Shown one piece after another: positions 33,320 to 45,500 of a DNA stretch of 64,000 nt. The DNA lies in assembly GCA_015698045.1 (NCBI GenBank), contig BLAL01000057.1, positions 124,001 through 188,000 on the forward strand. Reading direction: 5' to 3'. A program made the translations under genes and the position numbers. The stretch's first letter is position 1. Every line of letters starts with the position of its first letter. The stretch is from Rhizophagus clarus (taxonomy: Eukaryota; Glomeromycota; Glomeromycetes; Glomerales; Glomeraceae). The notes beneath the pieces are model-generated. The model saw only the letters and a program-made list of their open reading frames with translations. It searched no databases and was not told the DNA's origin.

Positions 33320-35671
33320 TCATATCATAAGAATTTCATCGATATCCTCCGGTATAGGTTTTAAATCATAAAGGAAAGAATCCTCGGGTAAATACAGCCA
33401 ATCGCGTATCCTTTCAGTATTTTCAATTGGAATGGATGAATAGATTTTCTTTCGCAATTTCTCCTGTTCTTTAAATTCAGCTTGAATTATTGCGAAAAAG
33501 TTGAAAATTTTTGTATAATATGAGATTGAATCGAAAGAAAATGGAATCATGCAAGAAGCGAGTTCGACGGCCAAGTACTTCTTTTGGTCTGTGATTGATA
33601 CAGAAAACAATGTAAGCCGATCGCCAACAACTTGGATGTTATAAGTCTTTATTCCTTTAGCATCCTTTGCACTACAATCTAAGTTATTGCCAAATATTCT
33701 GCAAAGACTGCATATGGACATCATTAGCAACTTCTTCACATCTCCGACTGTGTGTGAGATTGTGGCTTTAAACGGAGGACCTGATACCTCTGTGTTCAAT
33801 ATTTCCATTCCATCTGACAAACGTACAACAAGTAAATCCGTCTTTCGTGGGCTGATATCATCTGCGAACATGTTATTAGCCTCTCTTATCGAAGTGACGT
33901 TCTTCTCAATCCAATCGTACTTAATGTCTGGAAATGCGTTTCGAAATGCTCGGAATATAGGAGATAAGCATTCAACAATAAATGTTCGCTCAGACATGTC
34001 ACGATCTAGGACTCTTGGTAACCTATATTTGAAGTTTGCAGTGAAATCTAAAAGTGCGTACCGTACAAAGAAGTTGAATCTTGCCACTTCTGACTGGTTA
34101 TCCCCTTCAACAATTGTCTCATTTATGATCTTTGATTCGATTTTTGCGTAATCTGTTTCAAATATTGATTCAAGCTTCTTAACAAAGGATTCCTGCAAAG
34201 CCAATCGATTTTTCATTAGAAACAACTTTTCAATTTCTCTATAGGTTCCCTCATCGATGGTTTCATTGACATGATTTATTGTTGCACTGAATACACAAAC
34301 AAGGTATGGTGAATATTTATCACACATCACTTTTGTTACAACTGGTTTGTTTGGTGTATTGATCAAAACTTGTTGTGTCTGTTGAACTACTGGACATGGT
34401 GTAGAAATGGAAAAATCTTCTGACATATCAAATGACGTCGGGTTTGCTGGGGTGTACTTTGCGCGATATCTTCTGAATTATTTAATGAAGTTATGGTTGG
34501 TTGAGCTTGGAGTGTACTTGAACTGGTTTCAACCAAAGTAGTATCTTCTGAAGTTTCTTCAATAATGTCGTCTTTGTCCATACCATCACGCTCCGCTTTT
34601 CTACGTGATCGGTTTGACCTTGGTTTTTTTATTCTTAATAGGTTCCGAATCAAAGTCAGAACATTTATGATCATGCGCGAAACAGTAAAAAAAAAATATC
34701 AAATTACTTACTCTCCCAGGTTTCTCTATGTAATCTGGATCTGATGAATGATCCTCTTCCTCTGAAATTTCATTATGACTATAACATATGGATTTTCTTT
34801 TTCTGGTCGATCTCTTTCAACAAGAAAAGGCATAAATCAGTTTTAACGTAATTATTCTTTAATCCTTAACCGGACTCACCTTTTGTTGTTGCTAAATGAG
34901 CTTCCGCGGTCTCCTCAGCTATGTTCTCCATCATACATTGCGTCTTATTACTTATATTGACATGGCACTGTTCTGTACAAGTATATCATTTAGTAAAAGC
35001 TCAAAGAGTTATTCAGCCAAAAGTATGCTTACTGTTCGCAAAGTTCTCTCTGACTCTAGACGTTGCTCTTCGTTATTATTACACATTGACTCAATTTCGT
35101 TCCAGAAATTATTGACATCTTGATTACGAACTCGATGTTTCTAATAAAAAAAAGAATAAAAGTTTGATACTGAGATTCTATATGAAAGTGTTTGCAGATC
35201 ACAATGGACAGGCAGACCGCAACGGACACTTTCGACCATAAAGTGGGCAACACGTTCGATGCCCACCGTAATTGCGTGAGGTTTACCCCTTCTCAGGACT
35301 ACTGGAAATCTTCCATACTGCCTGTTGGCAGACCATAACGGACACTTTCGACCATAAAGTGGGCAACACATTCGATGCCCACCGTAGTTATGTGAGGTTT
35401 ACCCCTTCTCGGGACTACTGGAAGTCTTCCATACTGCATTTTTTTATCTATGCTTTCGAAAGTAAAGGAAAACTTACCTCAAAACACTGCTTCAATCGCC
35501 CAGCCCCCTTCCTAACATCTTCAGTGCTGTTCTTAACCAGAGAATCCAAACTCTTCTGGAGCCAGTAGGCTTCTTTTTGAAAAGAGAACCTGAAATTGTC
35601 TTGCTTCTGTCGGTGTTTAAAAAACTGTATTCTTTAGGTGGCGTTTCGTCGAAGTAGGCATCCCACGACAT
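33320..35671 (-). pseudogene. Lineage-specific gene with possible nuclease-like core; several frameshifts
   Basis: The start at 35671 gives MSWDAYFDETPPKEYSF. Exon 1 ends at 35478 (GAG then GTAAGT). Exon 2 is 35141-35033 and exon 3 is 34967-34880. An acidic Ser-rich exon follows near 34813-34740, and the last exon ends at TAA 33320. The final 368-codon frame (ATG 34426) holds SERTFIVECLSPIFRAF, KYDWIEKNVTSIREANNM, RKTDLLVVRLSDGMEILNTE and GNNLDCSAKD. The D...E spacing recalls PD-(D/E)XK nucleases, an inference only. Single-base homopolymer changes appear at 35620-35625 (A6), 34624-34630 (T7) and 34449-34452 (G4, plus strand). Each can be explained by one missing or extra base, so the copy is either recently dead or mis-assembled. 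The family seems common in Rhizophagus (recalled, not checked). Confidence 0.6.
35211..35442. repeat. 116-bp tandem duplication in intron 1
   Basis: Two units (35211-35326 and 35327-35442) beginning GGCAGACC, about 94% identical, lie inside the intron between exons 1 and 2 of the minus-strand gene. They are GC-richer than their surroundings and remain open in one plus-strand frame. Confidence 0.85.
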
Positions 35672-36106
35672 TGTGCGTAATGAAAAAGCTTTCTCAGAAA
35701 TTCATTGATTAGATGTAAAATTGTAAATGATATTTATACGTGTATTACAGCAGATAAAAAGTTAATAATTTGGGTCAATTTACGTTTACTAAATTACGTG
35801 ATATGTATATAAGGTGATACTAAATAAGCGTTTTCAGTTACACACTGAACTTTTTGTAAGAAGAATTTTTTAATACGCATGCAAATCTTATATCACACAA
35901 GATATTGTAGAGCATATATTGTGATAGTATTTAGATAGCTTAGATGAACGAAACACCGGCAGGCATTAATATAGAGACTTTGTAAAACGTTTATAGGATT
36001 ACCAATGCCATGAACAATTATATTGAGCGAATTTTGACATTATGAAGGATATCGTTTTTGCAAGGACACAAGCTTATAACTCTATACAAGTTTTCAATTT
36101 ATAATC
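35672..36106. other. Divergent intergenic region
   Basis: AT-rich spacer between the 33-35.7 kb gene and the SWIM pseudogene; no clear motif. Confidence 0.4.
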
Positions 36107-36860
36107 ATGAATATGGAAAATTTTATGAGAGGCGATTGCTTGGAATTGCACATAAACATTCAGGAATTTAACTATTGCAAAACCGATTTCTTTGTCCCGG
36201 CTGGAAAGGTAAACTTGGATGATGCAATACAAAAAACCAACCTGAAGAATGAATTTTTAGTACCAAGTACAAAAGAGAATTCTGGACTTATTTACATTGT
36301 AATCACTGAGATCGGAGCTTGCTCTGTTGGATTACCTGGTGCTCCTTGTAAGCACCAAGGAGCAGTTTCAGTAAGATTTCATATTCCAATTTTTAATTTC
36401 GTTCCTTCGTTGACACCAGATGATATGCTTTATAGCACTTGGTAAGTAAACTTCACTTATTTTTTTCAAACTTGCAAATTGGTAGACTCTTGGGAATAAT
36501 TACATTTGATTTGCTTCTTTATCCTTTTATGCATCATTACATACACAACCTGCTTCACAAACTAAGAAATTAGACATGTTGAAATGGAGATAGGAATGGG
36601 AATATCAAATAATACTTTGATTTCCGATCGGAGGTAAATATTCTTTTTGTAATTTAAAATGTATATCTCGCTATTTCATTATTTTTTTTAAATCATTTTT
36701 GTAGAGGACCTACAGAACATGATGAAGAGAGAAAATTGATATTTCTAATTTTACTTCATTTTAAAAGTAGTTAAATCAGATTATCAAAATGATCAGACAT
36801 TGAGAATTGCATTAGATAAGATCGTTATAAAGCAGCAAGATTAAAATCTATCCTTATGGT
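36107..36860 (+). pseudogene. SWIM zinc-finger protein fragment
   Basis: The open frame 36107-36445 ends with GACSVGLPGAPCKHQGAVSV and FNFVPSLTPDDM, the C-terminal part of a SWIM-type Cx(n)CxH zinc finger. Further exon-like scraps follow: MEIEMGISNNT near 36583, RGPTEHDEERKL near 36711 and DYQNDQTLRIALDKI near 36778, in the order expected for this family. The N-terminal transposase-like or MULE-type region that usually precedes SWIM is missing and stops intervene. Probably a truncated copy. Confidence 0.6.
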
Positions 36861-37169
36861 CATGAATGTACAATACAAATTGCGAAAATTTGTTTTTAAA
36901 AAATTATATAAATACAATTAAAATATTTTGTTCTTTATTATATTATCATTGTTTAATACGATAATTATAAGTGAAATAGAAAAAAGAATACATAATAAAA
37001 CACGTAAGTTATACGATTAAATAAAAGTTTTTTCCCTAAGCAGTATAATCGGCGTAACAGACGTGCCTTGAAAATGTGTTAATTTATGTTGCACCTGATA
37101 CATGCATTGTGGTAGGACAAATATATATTATCATAGTATGTGTTATTTTGGTTAGACGAACTACTCCCT

Positions 37170-37640
37170 CTAGGGAATTTAATTGTCTCCAAAACCTTTG
37201 ATCGATTAATTGATTATTTTATAGAGAGTATGATCGATCAATTTAATCGAACAAATAGTAATCGCCATATTTAAGTAAATTAAGTTTGATAATCGATATT
37301 TATATTATGAAAAAATTTATTATGAAAGTTTATCATTTATTATTTTATTATGTATTTTCATTTTCAAGCTAAATTATTCTTAGTTTATACAAATGGAAAA
37401 AAAGTAATTCGCTTACAGCTTCCGGCAAAAAGTTTTTAATATTAATAATATTATAAAAATCTGCCTGCATACTAAAATTAGAATTTTTTAATCAATTAAA
37501 TAGAAGTTATCACATGGTTATTGATTGATTGTATTGATTGATCATATATTTGATCGATCATAATTAATCGGATTCTAAATTTTGTGATCGATTAATTGAT
37601 CGATCAATAATCGATCATAATTTTTTCGGTTAGTAAAATA
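37170..37640. repeat. GATCGATTAATTGATC-rich inverted repeat region
   Basis: Clusters of GATCGATTAATTGATT (near 37199) and GATCGATTAATTGATCGATC (near 37585), with TGATCGATCA variants between, in both orientations. The layout resembles other palindromic MITEs here (21.87 kb). A TAGGG start at 37171 would fit a hAT end, but I could not find a matching right end or duplication. Confidence 0.4.
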
Positions 37641-38714
37641 TATTTGTCACGATAGTTATTAGTCACATACGTAATTTCTTAATGCCGTAATTCTGGCCAA
37701 ATTTACCCCGCTTTAACGGACTCCAAATTAGGATAATTCGTCGTTCAGTCGGTCTTTCGAACAAGACCCTTTATCGGTTTTTCAATTAGATTTGATTTAA
37801 AACTGTAAATAAATAAAATAATACAAGAATTTCTTTTGGACTGAATGGAATTTATTTATTAAGAAAATAGCATTACCTAATTAATCTTGACAGATAATTT
37901 TATATAGTTTATTTATTTTGGCTTTAAAAAAAAAAGTAGTACGGTCAAAGTATACCAAATAAATAATATAAATTGTTTTTTTTTTTGAGAAAAAAAGAAG
38001 TTTATATTCTTTCTGTAGGTCTTTATAAGTTATAACTATAAAAAACTATAAAAAAAATATAAAATTTCTATCTCCAAATAAAAAAAAAAATAATAATCTA
38101 TCTCTCGCGATCTTACGAAAATATCTCGCAAAACCTACACTATTTGTTACATTCATAATTCCACTGGACGCTTGACTCAAGATTTACGATGATGACCCGA
38201 CTAAAGATCATTTCTAAAAATTTATCTCGTCAAGATCGTTGAACCAAAAATTGAAGACTTCGAAATGAATCAAGTCATTTTAGATGTGACGGATGGTACA
38301 CCATATGTAATCAATCTATACTTAAATGGTTTTTTCTTATTTAATGGTTTTTCTTTTTAATTTGAAATTAAATCAAATCGTACATACCAATCCAGTTAAA
38401 CGATTTCAGGAGTGGGTACTCTAAAAAAAGTTATTGGTTAATTATTTTAATAAATACTCCTCATAAATAGGAATTGAGTCATATGTGTCTAATTCTTTAC
38501 ACCTATATTTCTTATATTCTGAAATCCTGACAAATGTGGCCATTTTATCCGTTCTAATATAAGCCACATTGTTATTGTTAATTATAATCCGGCCGATTTA
38601 ATATGAACATTTCATAAATTGAATGAAGCGAGCTCTTTTCAAAGATGATCGTCAAATAATTTTTTAAGATAAAAAGCCCGAAAAATTATCTTCACTTTTC
38701 AAAACCAATCCCCC
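37641..38714. other. Intergenic DNA upstream of the protease
   Basis: AT-rich with no recognised gene. Confidence 0.45.
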
Positions 38715-38728
38715 AATATATATATTAT
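38715..38728 (+). promoter_or_regulatory. TATA box of the protease gene
   Basis: AATATATATATTAT lies about 50-60 bp before the ATG at 38775, which is itself preceded by a long A-run. Confidence 0.5.
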
Positions 38729-38774
38729 TTATTTATTTTTTATCTAATTAACTTTTATTAAAAAAAAAAAAAAA

Positions 38775-39704
38775 ATGAAAACAATTATATTTTGTCTCTT
38801 AACTGCATTGGTTCTGCTAACCTTCAAAACCGATTCAAGTTATTCAATTCCAACGATTCCTAAATATGATGAGAATTATTGGACATTAGAAAAAATGAAA
38901 AATGCTAAACCTTTAACAATTAGAAATAGAACAAGAAGCGATATCAAAACTATAAAAAATACAACTGACTTCTCTAAATATACGAAATCTACGCAACCTT
39001 TTGAGAGAAAATATGATGCAAATGGCAGGAAGGTAGATCAAGATAAAGCTATTCCCATCGGATTGTTATTTGTGAGCAAGAATGATGATGATTTTACTTG
39101 TACCGCTAGTGTAATCGATACTGATAACGGAAATATTGGACTTACTGCAGCGCATTGTCTTTATGATCAGAATACTCGATCATATTTCGATAATGTAATG
39201 TTTGCTCCTGGATTTGACAATGGACAACCTGCTCCAATTGGTAAAATTCCTATCGCCAAGATGGTAGTAACAAATGAATTTATTGATGATAATGATGACG
39301 AATTTGATTGGGGCATGATGTTATTTAATTTTAACATGAATGGCCTTCCATTAAAACATTTTACGGGAGCTCTTGCTATTCAATTCCAACCAGGAGACAA
39401 TATTCAAACGACTTTTCGCGGTTATCCGAACGGAGGTAATCTTGAAAATTGTCCAAATAATGGACAGGTTCTTTGTACGTGGCAAGGAGTAACAACATTG
39501 GCAGATGATTTTTATGTCGTAGCTGATGTAAATTTAGGAGAGGGTGCAAGTGGAGGTCCTCTTATGATGAATTATGATCCAAATGTGAATTTGGGTACTT
39601 TATATAGTAATTATGCTTCTTTTGATGAACTCAATGATCAATTACTTGGACCTATTTATGACCAAACAGAATTCCAAGAATTAATAAATGAACTTACACA
39701 ATAA
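38775..39704 (+). CDS. Secreted trypsin/V8-like serine protease
   Basis: A 309-aa intronless protein. Residues 1-23 form a signal peptide (MKTIIFCLLTALVLLTF). A propeptide-like Lys/Thr-rich segment of about 70 residues follows. The PA-clan catalytic triad is complete: H127 in LTAAHC, D178 in DEFDWG and S259 in GEGASGGP. C109 and C128 probably pair around the His loop, and C226-C234 form a second likely disulfide. The SVID...GLTAAHCLYD layout and GASGGPL fit V8/glutamyl-endopeptidase-like S1 proteases better than typical trypsins. There is no membrane anchor or C-terminal extension. It likely acts outside the cell; a role in nutrient release or at the plant interface is speculation. Confidence 0.85.
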   Translation: MKTIIFCLLTALVLLTFKTDSSYSIPTIPKYDENYWTLEKMKNAKPLTIRNRTRSDIKTIKNTTDFSKYTKSTQPFERKYDANGRKVDQDKAIPIGLLFVSKNDDDFTCTASVIDTDNGNIGLTAAHCLYDQNTRSYFDNVMFAPGFDNGQPAPIGKIPIAKMVVTNEFIDDNDDEFDWGMMLFNFNMNGLPLKHFTGALAIQFQPGDNIQTTFRGYPNGGNLENCPNNGQVLCTWQGVTTLADDFYVVADVNLGEGASGGPLMMNYDPNVNLGTLYSNYASFDELNDQLLGPIYDQTEFQELINELTQ

Positions 39705-42472
39705 ACTATCATGTATTTATTATTTTATTATTTTTTTATTGACCATATGATTAAATAATATAAATAAATAATTAGTTACATCCTTTATAATCATGAATAT
39801 ATTTGTCTTTTATGTTTGAATTGTAAACTTTGAAAGAGAATTTTCTCTTGCCTTTTTTATTAAAGTTTTAATCGTAATCATTAAATATAAAAACTTCATT
39901 AAATAAATCGTTAGGTATTATCAATTAAGTAACAATCTGGTATTTTTCTTTTTTTTATACTCAAACCTCTAATAACTATATAATATAACCTTTGCTGATA
40001 TAATAATTTCAAAGTATATATGTACATGTAACTGACTTTTCTTTTCCAATTTCCACTCAAAACCATAACTGATATCAATAATCTAATTTCGAATCATTCA
40101 ATATTTTTTATTAAAATAATTTTTTTTTATAAAAATTTACTTTAATGGTTAATTAAAACCATTTTATTTTATATTAAAAAACAAATTATTTTTTGGCCTT
40201 TTGGATATCTGTGATTAAAATGTAAATAGAATGAAAAAAAAAAGAATTTTTTTTAAAATTAGAAATATTATTAATATTCTCTTTCCTTATTTTTCTAGAA
40301 AGTTGAATGGAAAAACTTTTTTAAATTCGGAACATTAATAATATTCTCTTTTTTCTTTAGGAATGTAGCTTTTTGGATAATAAGATAAATAGTAAGTTAA
40401 ATAAAAAAGAAAACTTTTTTGAATTGAAAGTATTCTTTAATTAGTGATTACTAGTATTCTCTTTTTTTTTCTAGTAATATAACTAGTTAAATAGATTAGT
40501 AAAATGATTTAGTATTAGTTCTGGATTTTATATACTATTTTTAGAATAATTTTTGAAAAGAAAAAAGTGGTTTTAATAAGTAACTTATTTTAAAAATAAA
40601 TTTTATTAATAATTTTTTTTAAAAAAATTCATCTTAAACCAATTTGTCTGATTATTACAGAATATTAAAATTATATTTAATATGCAATAATATATTTAAA
40701 ATCTAATATATTTCAGAAAAAATCAGTTTTGCAATTATTCTATATTCTATTAGTCTAATTTTAGTAATCTTTTTTTAATTTGTAAAGGATGTAAAAAGTT
40801 ATATAGCATAAAACTTTAATTAAAATTCAATTACTAGATTATGATATAATTACAAAAAATGTTTTCATTTTTTTTCTGTAATTTTTTCTGATTATTATAT
40901 AAATCATAAATTAATAAATATTTATAACTTATAATATTATTTATTAAAATAAATGTTTTAAAATATAAAATTAGTAATAAGATTATAATAAAACAATTAT
41001 TTATAATCAAATTTTAAGAGTTCTACTTTTATAATTCTAATAAACCTTTTATTATTATTATTAAAAATTACTGACTTTTACAGAATTGAGTTTTGAATAA
41101 ATTAATTAAAAATAATTTCTATAAAATGAATACTTAAAATATATTTTAAAAAAAAGTATATTACAAGTATTTTAAAATATGCTAAATTTTATTATTATAA
41201 AAATATATTCTATTTAGTATTTATCAGATATAAGGTATATTGAAACCTGTTTAAAAAGTATTTGAATTAAATATTCCTAAAGTATTTAGCAAGACCTTGA
41301 TAAATGCTTTGACTAACTTTATGATGGACTTATAACTGCTTAAATTAAATCATAATATAGCCAAATATTTGATTATTTTTTGCATTTATTATATAAAATT
41401 TTTTATGATTTATTTTTAATCATAAATTATAGATTAATCAGCAGTTGATAATTTAAAACTAAAAAAAAGTATAAGATAATTAAGGTGAGTAGAAAGTATT
41501 GTTAATTCAATTTTTAATATATTTAAATGATTAATTAATTTTTTGCTATAATCAACTGTTAAGTAAGTTATGATTCATAGATAAATGTAAAATAATTAGT
41601 TATTTGGCTAACAAAATTAATAATACTTTTGACTTACTTTGATTACCTTATACTTTTATTTGCTTTAACTGAATAATTTATAAGTAAATTACAAACAATC
41701 CTATGTAATAAATAAACAAAATAACCAGTCACCTGACTATCTTAATTAAAGCAGAATAAATTATATTTTGACTAATTTTAATTACATTATACTTTTATTG
41801 GCTTTGATAATTCATGATTAAAAGTAAATTGTAAGGAATTCTACATAATAAATGAATAAAATCATCAGTCAATTGGACCTGTCATTCATGATTAATCTCA
41901 TTCTGTTGTCAGATTATTATATCAAGAAAAATCACGTGCAATCGTTTTACTTCTGCCATTGAACTAGAGAGACGTTTCATTGTTTGGTGCCGTAATATTA
42001 ATATTGCATGCAGCTATCGGTTGTACACGCTTTTTTAAAAAAGTGTTACTGCCATTTTCCTGATAATCTCATTCTGTTGCATATTTTCCTTTCTTTATAG
42101 AACGGTTGAACTTAATCTTCTGAATTAATATTTGCACTAGAATTGGTATCACAAAATTTGAAACCGAGCTGTAAAATCAACCGTTCATGCATTCGTTATA
42201 AAAGATTTCACACGTATAAATTGAAGATAACATGTGAATTTTTACATAATAAATTGGTTACATAAATAATGCTTGATTTTAAACCTATTTTATCTTGCAC
42301 AATAAAAAAAAAAAAAGACAAGCTATACAAATAAAAAAAAAAAATTTTTTTTTTTATTGTTGGCTGGCGTAAACACATATAGTAGTACATCTGCATTATG
42401 CATGTCGGGTATAAATTTTAAATTTTATTATGCTTAATATAAATGGTAATATTTAGATTCGTCATTTTTTTT
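39705..42472. other. AT-rich block with two decayed tandem repeats
   Basis: No gene seen. At about 40210-40480 three diverged units share ATTAATAATATTCTCTTTTT near their ends (about 100-115 bp apart). At about 41600-41880 two units of roughly 150 bp share TTATACTTTTATTTGCTTT and AAGTAAATTACAA-type landmarks. Both are degraded. Confidence 0.5.
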
Positions 42473-42484
42473 TTTTTATAAAAG
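42473..42484 (+). promoter_or_regulatory. TATA box of the channel gene
   Basis: TTTTTATAAAAGG about 65-75 bp before ATG 42548. Confidence 0.5.
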
Positions 42485-42547
42485 GCGCAACAAAAAAAAA
42501 AAAAAAAAAATCGTAAATTTTTATAAACAAAAATTTATTCTCGTGAT

Positions 42548-45500
42548 ATGAGTAGCGAAAAAATTGAAACTCAGAATAATAATTCTATAGCAATAGAAAT
42601 TTTAGATGATAAGGGTGATATAAAAGTACTTAAGGATGAAATTAAAAGCCGCGAGAAATCAATTTACCGTATTTTAAAAGAAATTCCGAAGGAAGATGAT
42701 CTTTGGAAAGAAATTGAAAAGCACAAGAAATCAATTTACCGTATTTTTGTTCCTCAATATATGAATGATACTAGCTCAGATGATGATTATGTTGTTACTT
42801 ATAGTTATGACTCTAATTCATTCCTTGGATGGCCAAATGAAAAGAATAAACTGAATGAACTACAACCTGATGTTTATGTTGAACTTGTCCCACTCAACAA
42901 TCTCTTAACATATTTAGACGAATTTGTACTACTAAGTAAAAAAATCATGTCATTTTATCTATATCGTAAACATTGTAAGAATTTTATTTTGACTCAAAAA
43001 ATAGTAAATTAATTTTACGATTTAATTAATAATAATTTATGTTGCAATTTTTAGGGCTTATTGATTTTGATAGTGATCGCACCGGTAATAACGGATTTCT
43101 TGAACTAGAATATCCTGTTAATTGTGTAGAGTCAGATAATGGACATGTTGGACGTGACACTATTGGATTTCTTCCTGATGGATATTTAATTCAAGTATCA
43201 CTAATTGATAACAAAATTTACAAGTATTGTTTAGAAAATAAATCAGAAAATAAAGGCTCTTTGAAATGTTCTCAAATTTATGATCTAAAAATTCCCGAAA
43301 GTTTACGTGGTCAATATACTAAGTTAAATAGTTCTATATGTCAAGAAAAGTTATTTCTAATTGTTAATGATCATAAAACATTAATAATTCAAATTGATTT
43401 ATTGAAGATGACTTTTGAAAGACAATACATTTCAGCAGATGGGGCTTCTTTTTATAAAAAACCAATAATAATGAATAAAAATCAAACGTTATTTGCGACA
43501 GTTAGTGATTATACTTACATATTTTCAATGGAAAGTGGAATGTTGATTTTAAAATACAAATGTTAGTATTACATATAGTATATTATTTTGATATTTTTTT
43601 TTTAAATTTTCTATATTCTAATTATAATTTATTTTCGTAGATGGTGAGGAGAATGCTCCAGTTGAATTTATAACTTTGGAAGATAATTCTGAAAGATTAG
43701 TCATTAAACAATATTTCTCACACTGTCATAAACTTTTAGATCCTTATCAACCTTATTATGAAATTGATATTCCCGAAGATTTTATTAGTAAAAGTGTGAT
43801 AACTAAATCAAACAAAAAAATTTGCGTTGACGAAAATAATAACGTCTGTGTTAAAAATGGGTTAGAATTAAAACAATTAACAAACAAGACTATCTATAGG
43901 AATAGTATTTATAATTTATCTACTTTTAAAATTATACAAAATATGCTTGAAAATATCATCAAACAAATCAAACAAGGGAAGGTTAAAAAGCTTGCATCAC
44001 TTAAAAAGATTGTGTTAAAAGATAACGTTAAAGTTAATAATGAAGATCTTTGTCAACTTTCTCTTTATAATAATTTTAATTCTATTACTGATAATATAGT
44101 GCCGAATATTGATTATTATGATGATGTGATTGGACTTAACGTAACTTCAACTTGTAAAGAAATAAAATATATTAATGTTCCTCATATACTTTCATATGAA
44201 CTATTAAACGACCAGAATTTGGTTCTAATTAATATGAGAGGAATTGATATTTATTCAATAAATGAGTCTGGACTTAAACATCAATATTTTTGGTATAATG
44301 ATGAATGGGATCGTATTTATAAAATATTCAGAAAAGTTCGTGGAAATATTTTTAATGCAAGTTTTATTAATGAATATTACGAGCCACTTATTAAAAATGT
44401 TTACAATAAAGAATTTAATGATTCAAAATGTTTAATACCATTATCAAGATTAAACTGTAATGATGCGAAGGAAATAATCGAAGATTTTGTAAATGATACG
44501 GTAGCATTATCAAGAACTGGATTAGAAACGTTGAAAATGGCAATTAGTGACAAAATTGATTATCAACAGATAAAACAATTAGCTACAGGTATTATAGATA
44601 ATGAAATGGCATTTTCAAAATTTGGAACAGAAATTTTAAAAATAGCATTTAAAAATAATTATCACGATGTTGTTCATCAAGCCATTGATAAAACTACCAA
44701 ATCAATTCATTATTATTCCGAAATTTACATGACTTTTATTAGTTTATTCTTACCAAAGTTATGTGATTCTTACCCTGATTTCATAGTCAAATACATTTTA
44801 AGTACTTCTATTATATTATCTCCTTATTGCAATGGAATTAAAAATTCAAAAAATACATCACTTTATTCATACTCAAAAAATATTTACATTAAGGAATCAA
44901 ATAAGGATAATTATTTTAAGTTTATATCATCATTTTTAAAAGAATTATGGATACGGGAAGAAACACAAACAGTTAGTTTTATAGTTCCTTTTCCTCGTAT
45001 TTGTGAATACAACAAATATAACGATAATCCTTGGAATAAATTTATATATGAACCGAAATCTATTCTCTTTTGTAATATAGATGGTGATCATCTTTATAAT
45101 TGGTGGAATTTTGCTGCAATTGTTGATTATAAGTGGAAAACTTTTGGATGGATTTATTATTATTTGATTTGGTCCTTTTATACAATTTTTTACGTTTGTT
45201 ATTCATTAGCTTCTGCATTAGATCAAAATTCTATCCCTGATTCCTATTTTAAATTACTTTTTATAATTTCCATTATACTTGGTTCAATATATTTAATTTT
45301 TGAAATTCGTCAATTTTTATGGAAGCCAAAACTTTATGTTAATGATATATGGAATTTATTTGGTAAGTAGTACTAATATTTATTTTAATTGCTTTATATT
45401 AAAGTATATATATATATATAACCTGATTAATTTTTACTAATAGATATAGGGGCATATCTTTTACCAATTATATCCGCCATTTTATGGTTTATTAATAAAA

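Noticed and set aside
37163-37640. A bounded hAT MITE starting TAGGG at 37171
   Set aside because: No matching right end or 8-bp duplication of ACTCCCTC found; kept only as an inverted-repeat region.
42208-42396. Minus-strand 62-codon frame upstream of the channel
   Set aside because: Driven by homopolymer T/A runs in the promoter region; Phe/Tyr/Ser-rich low complexity.
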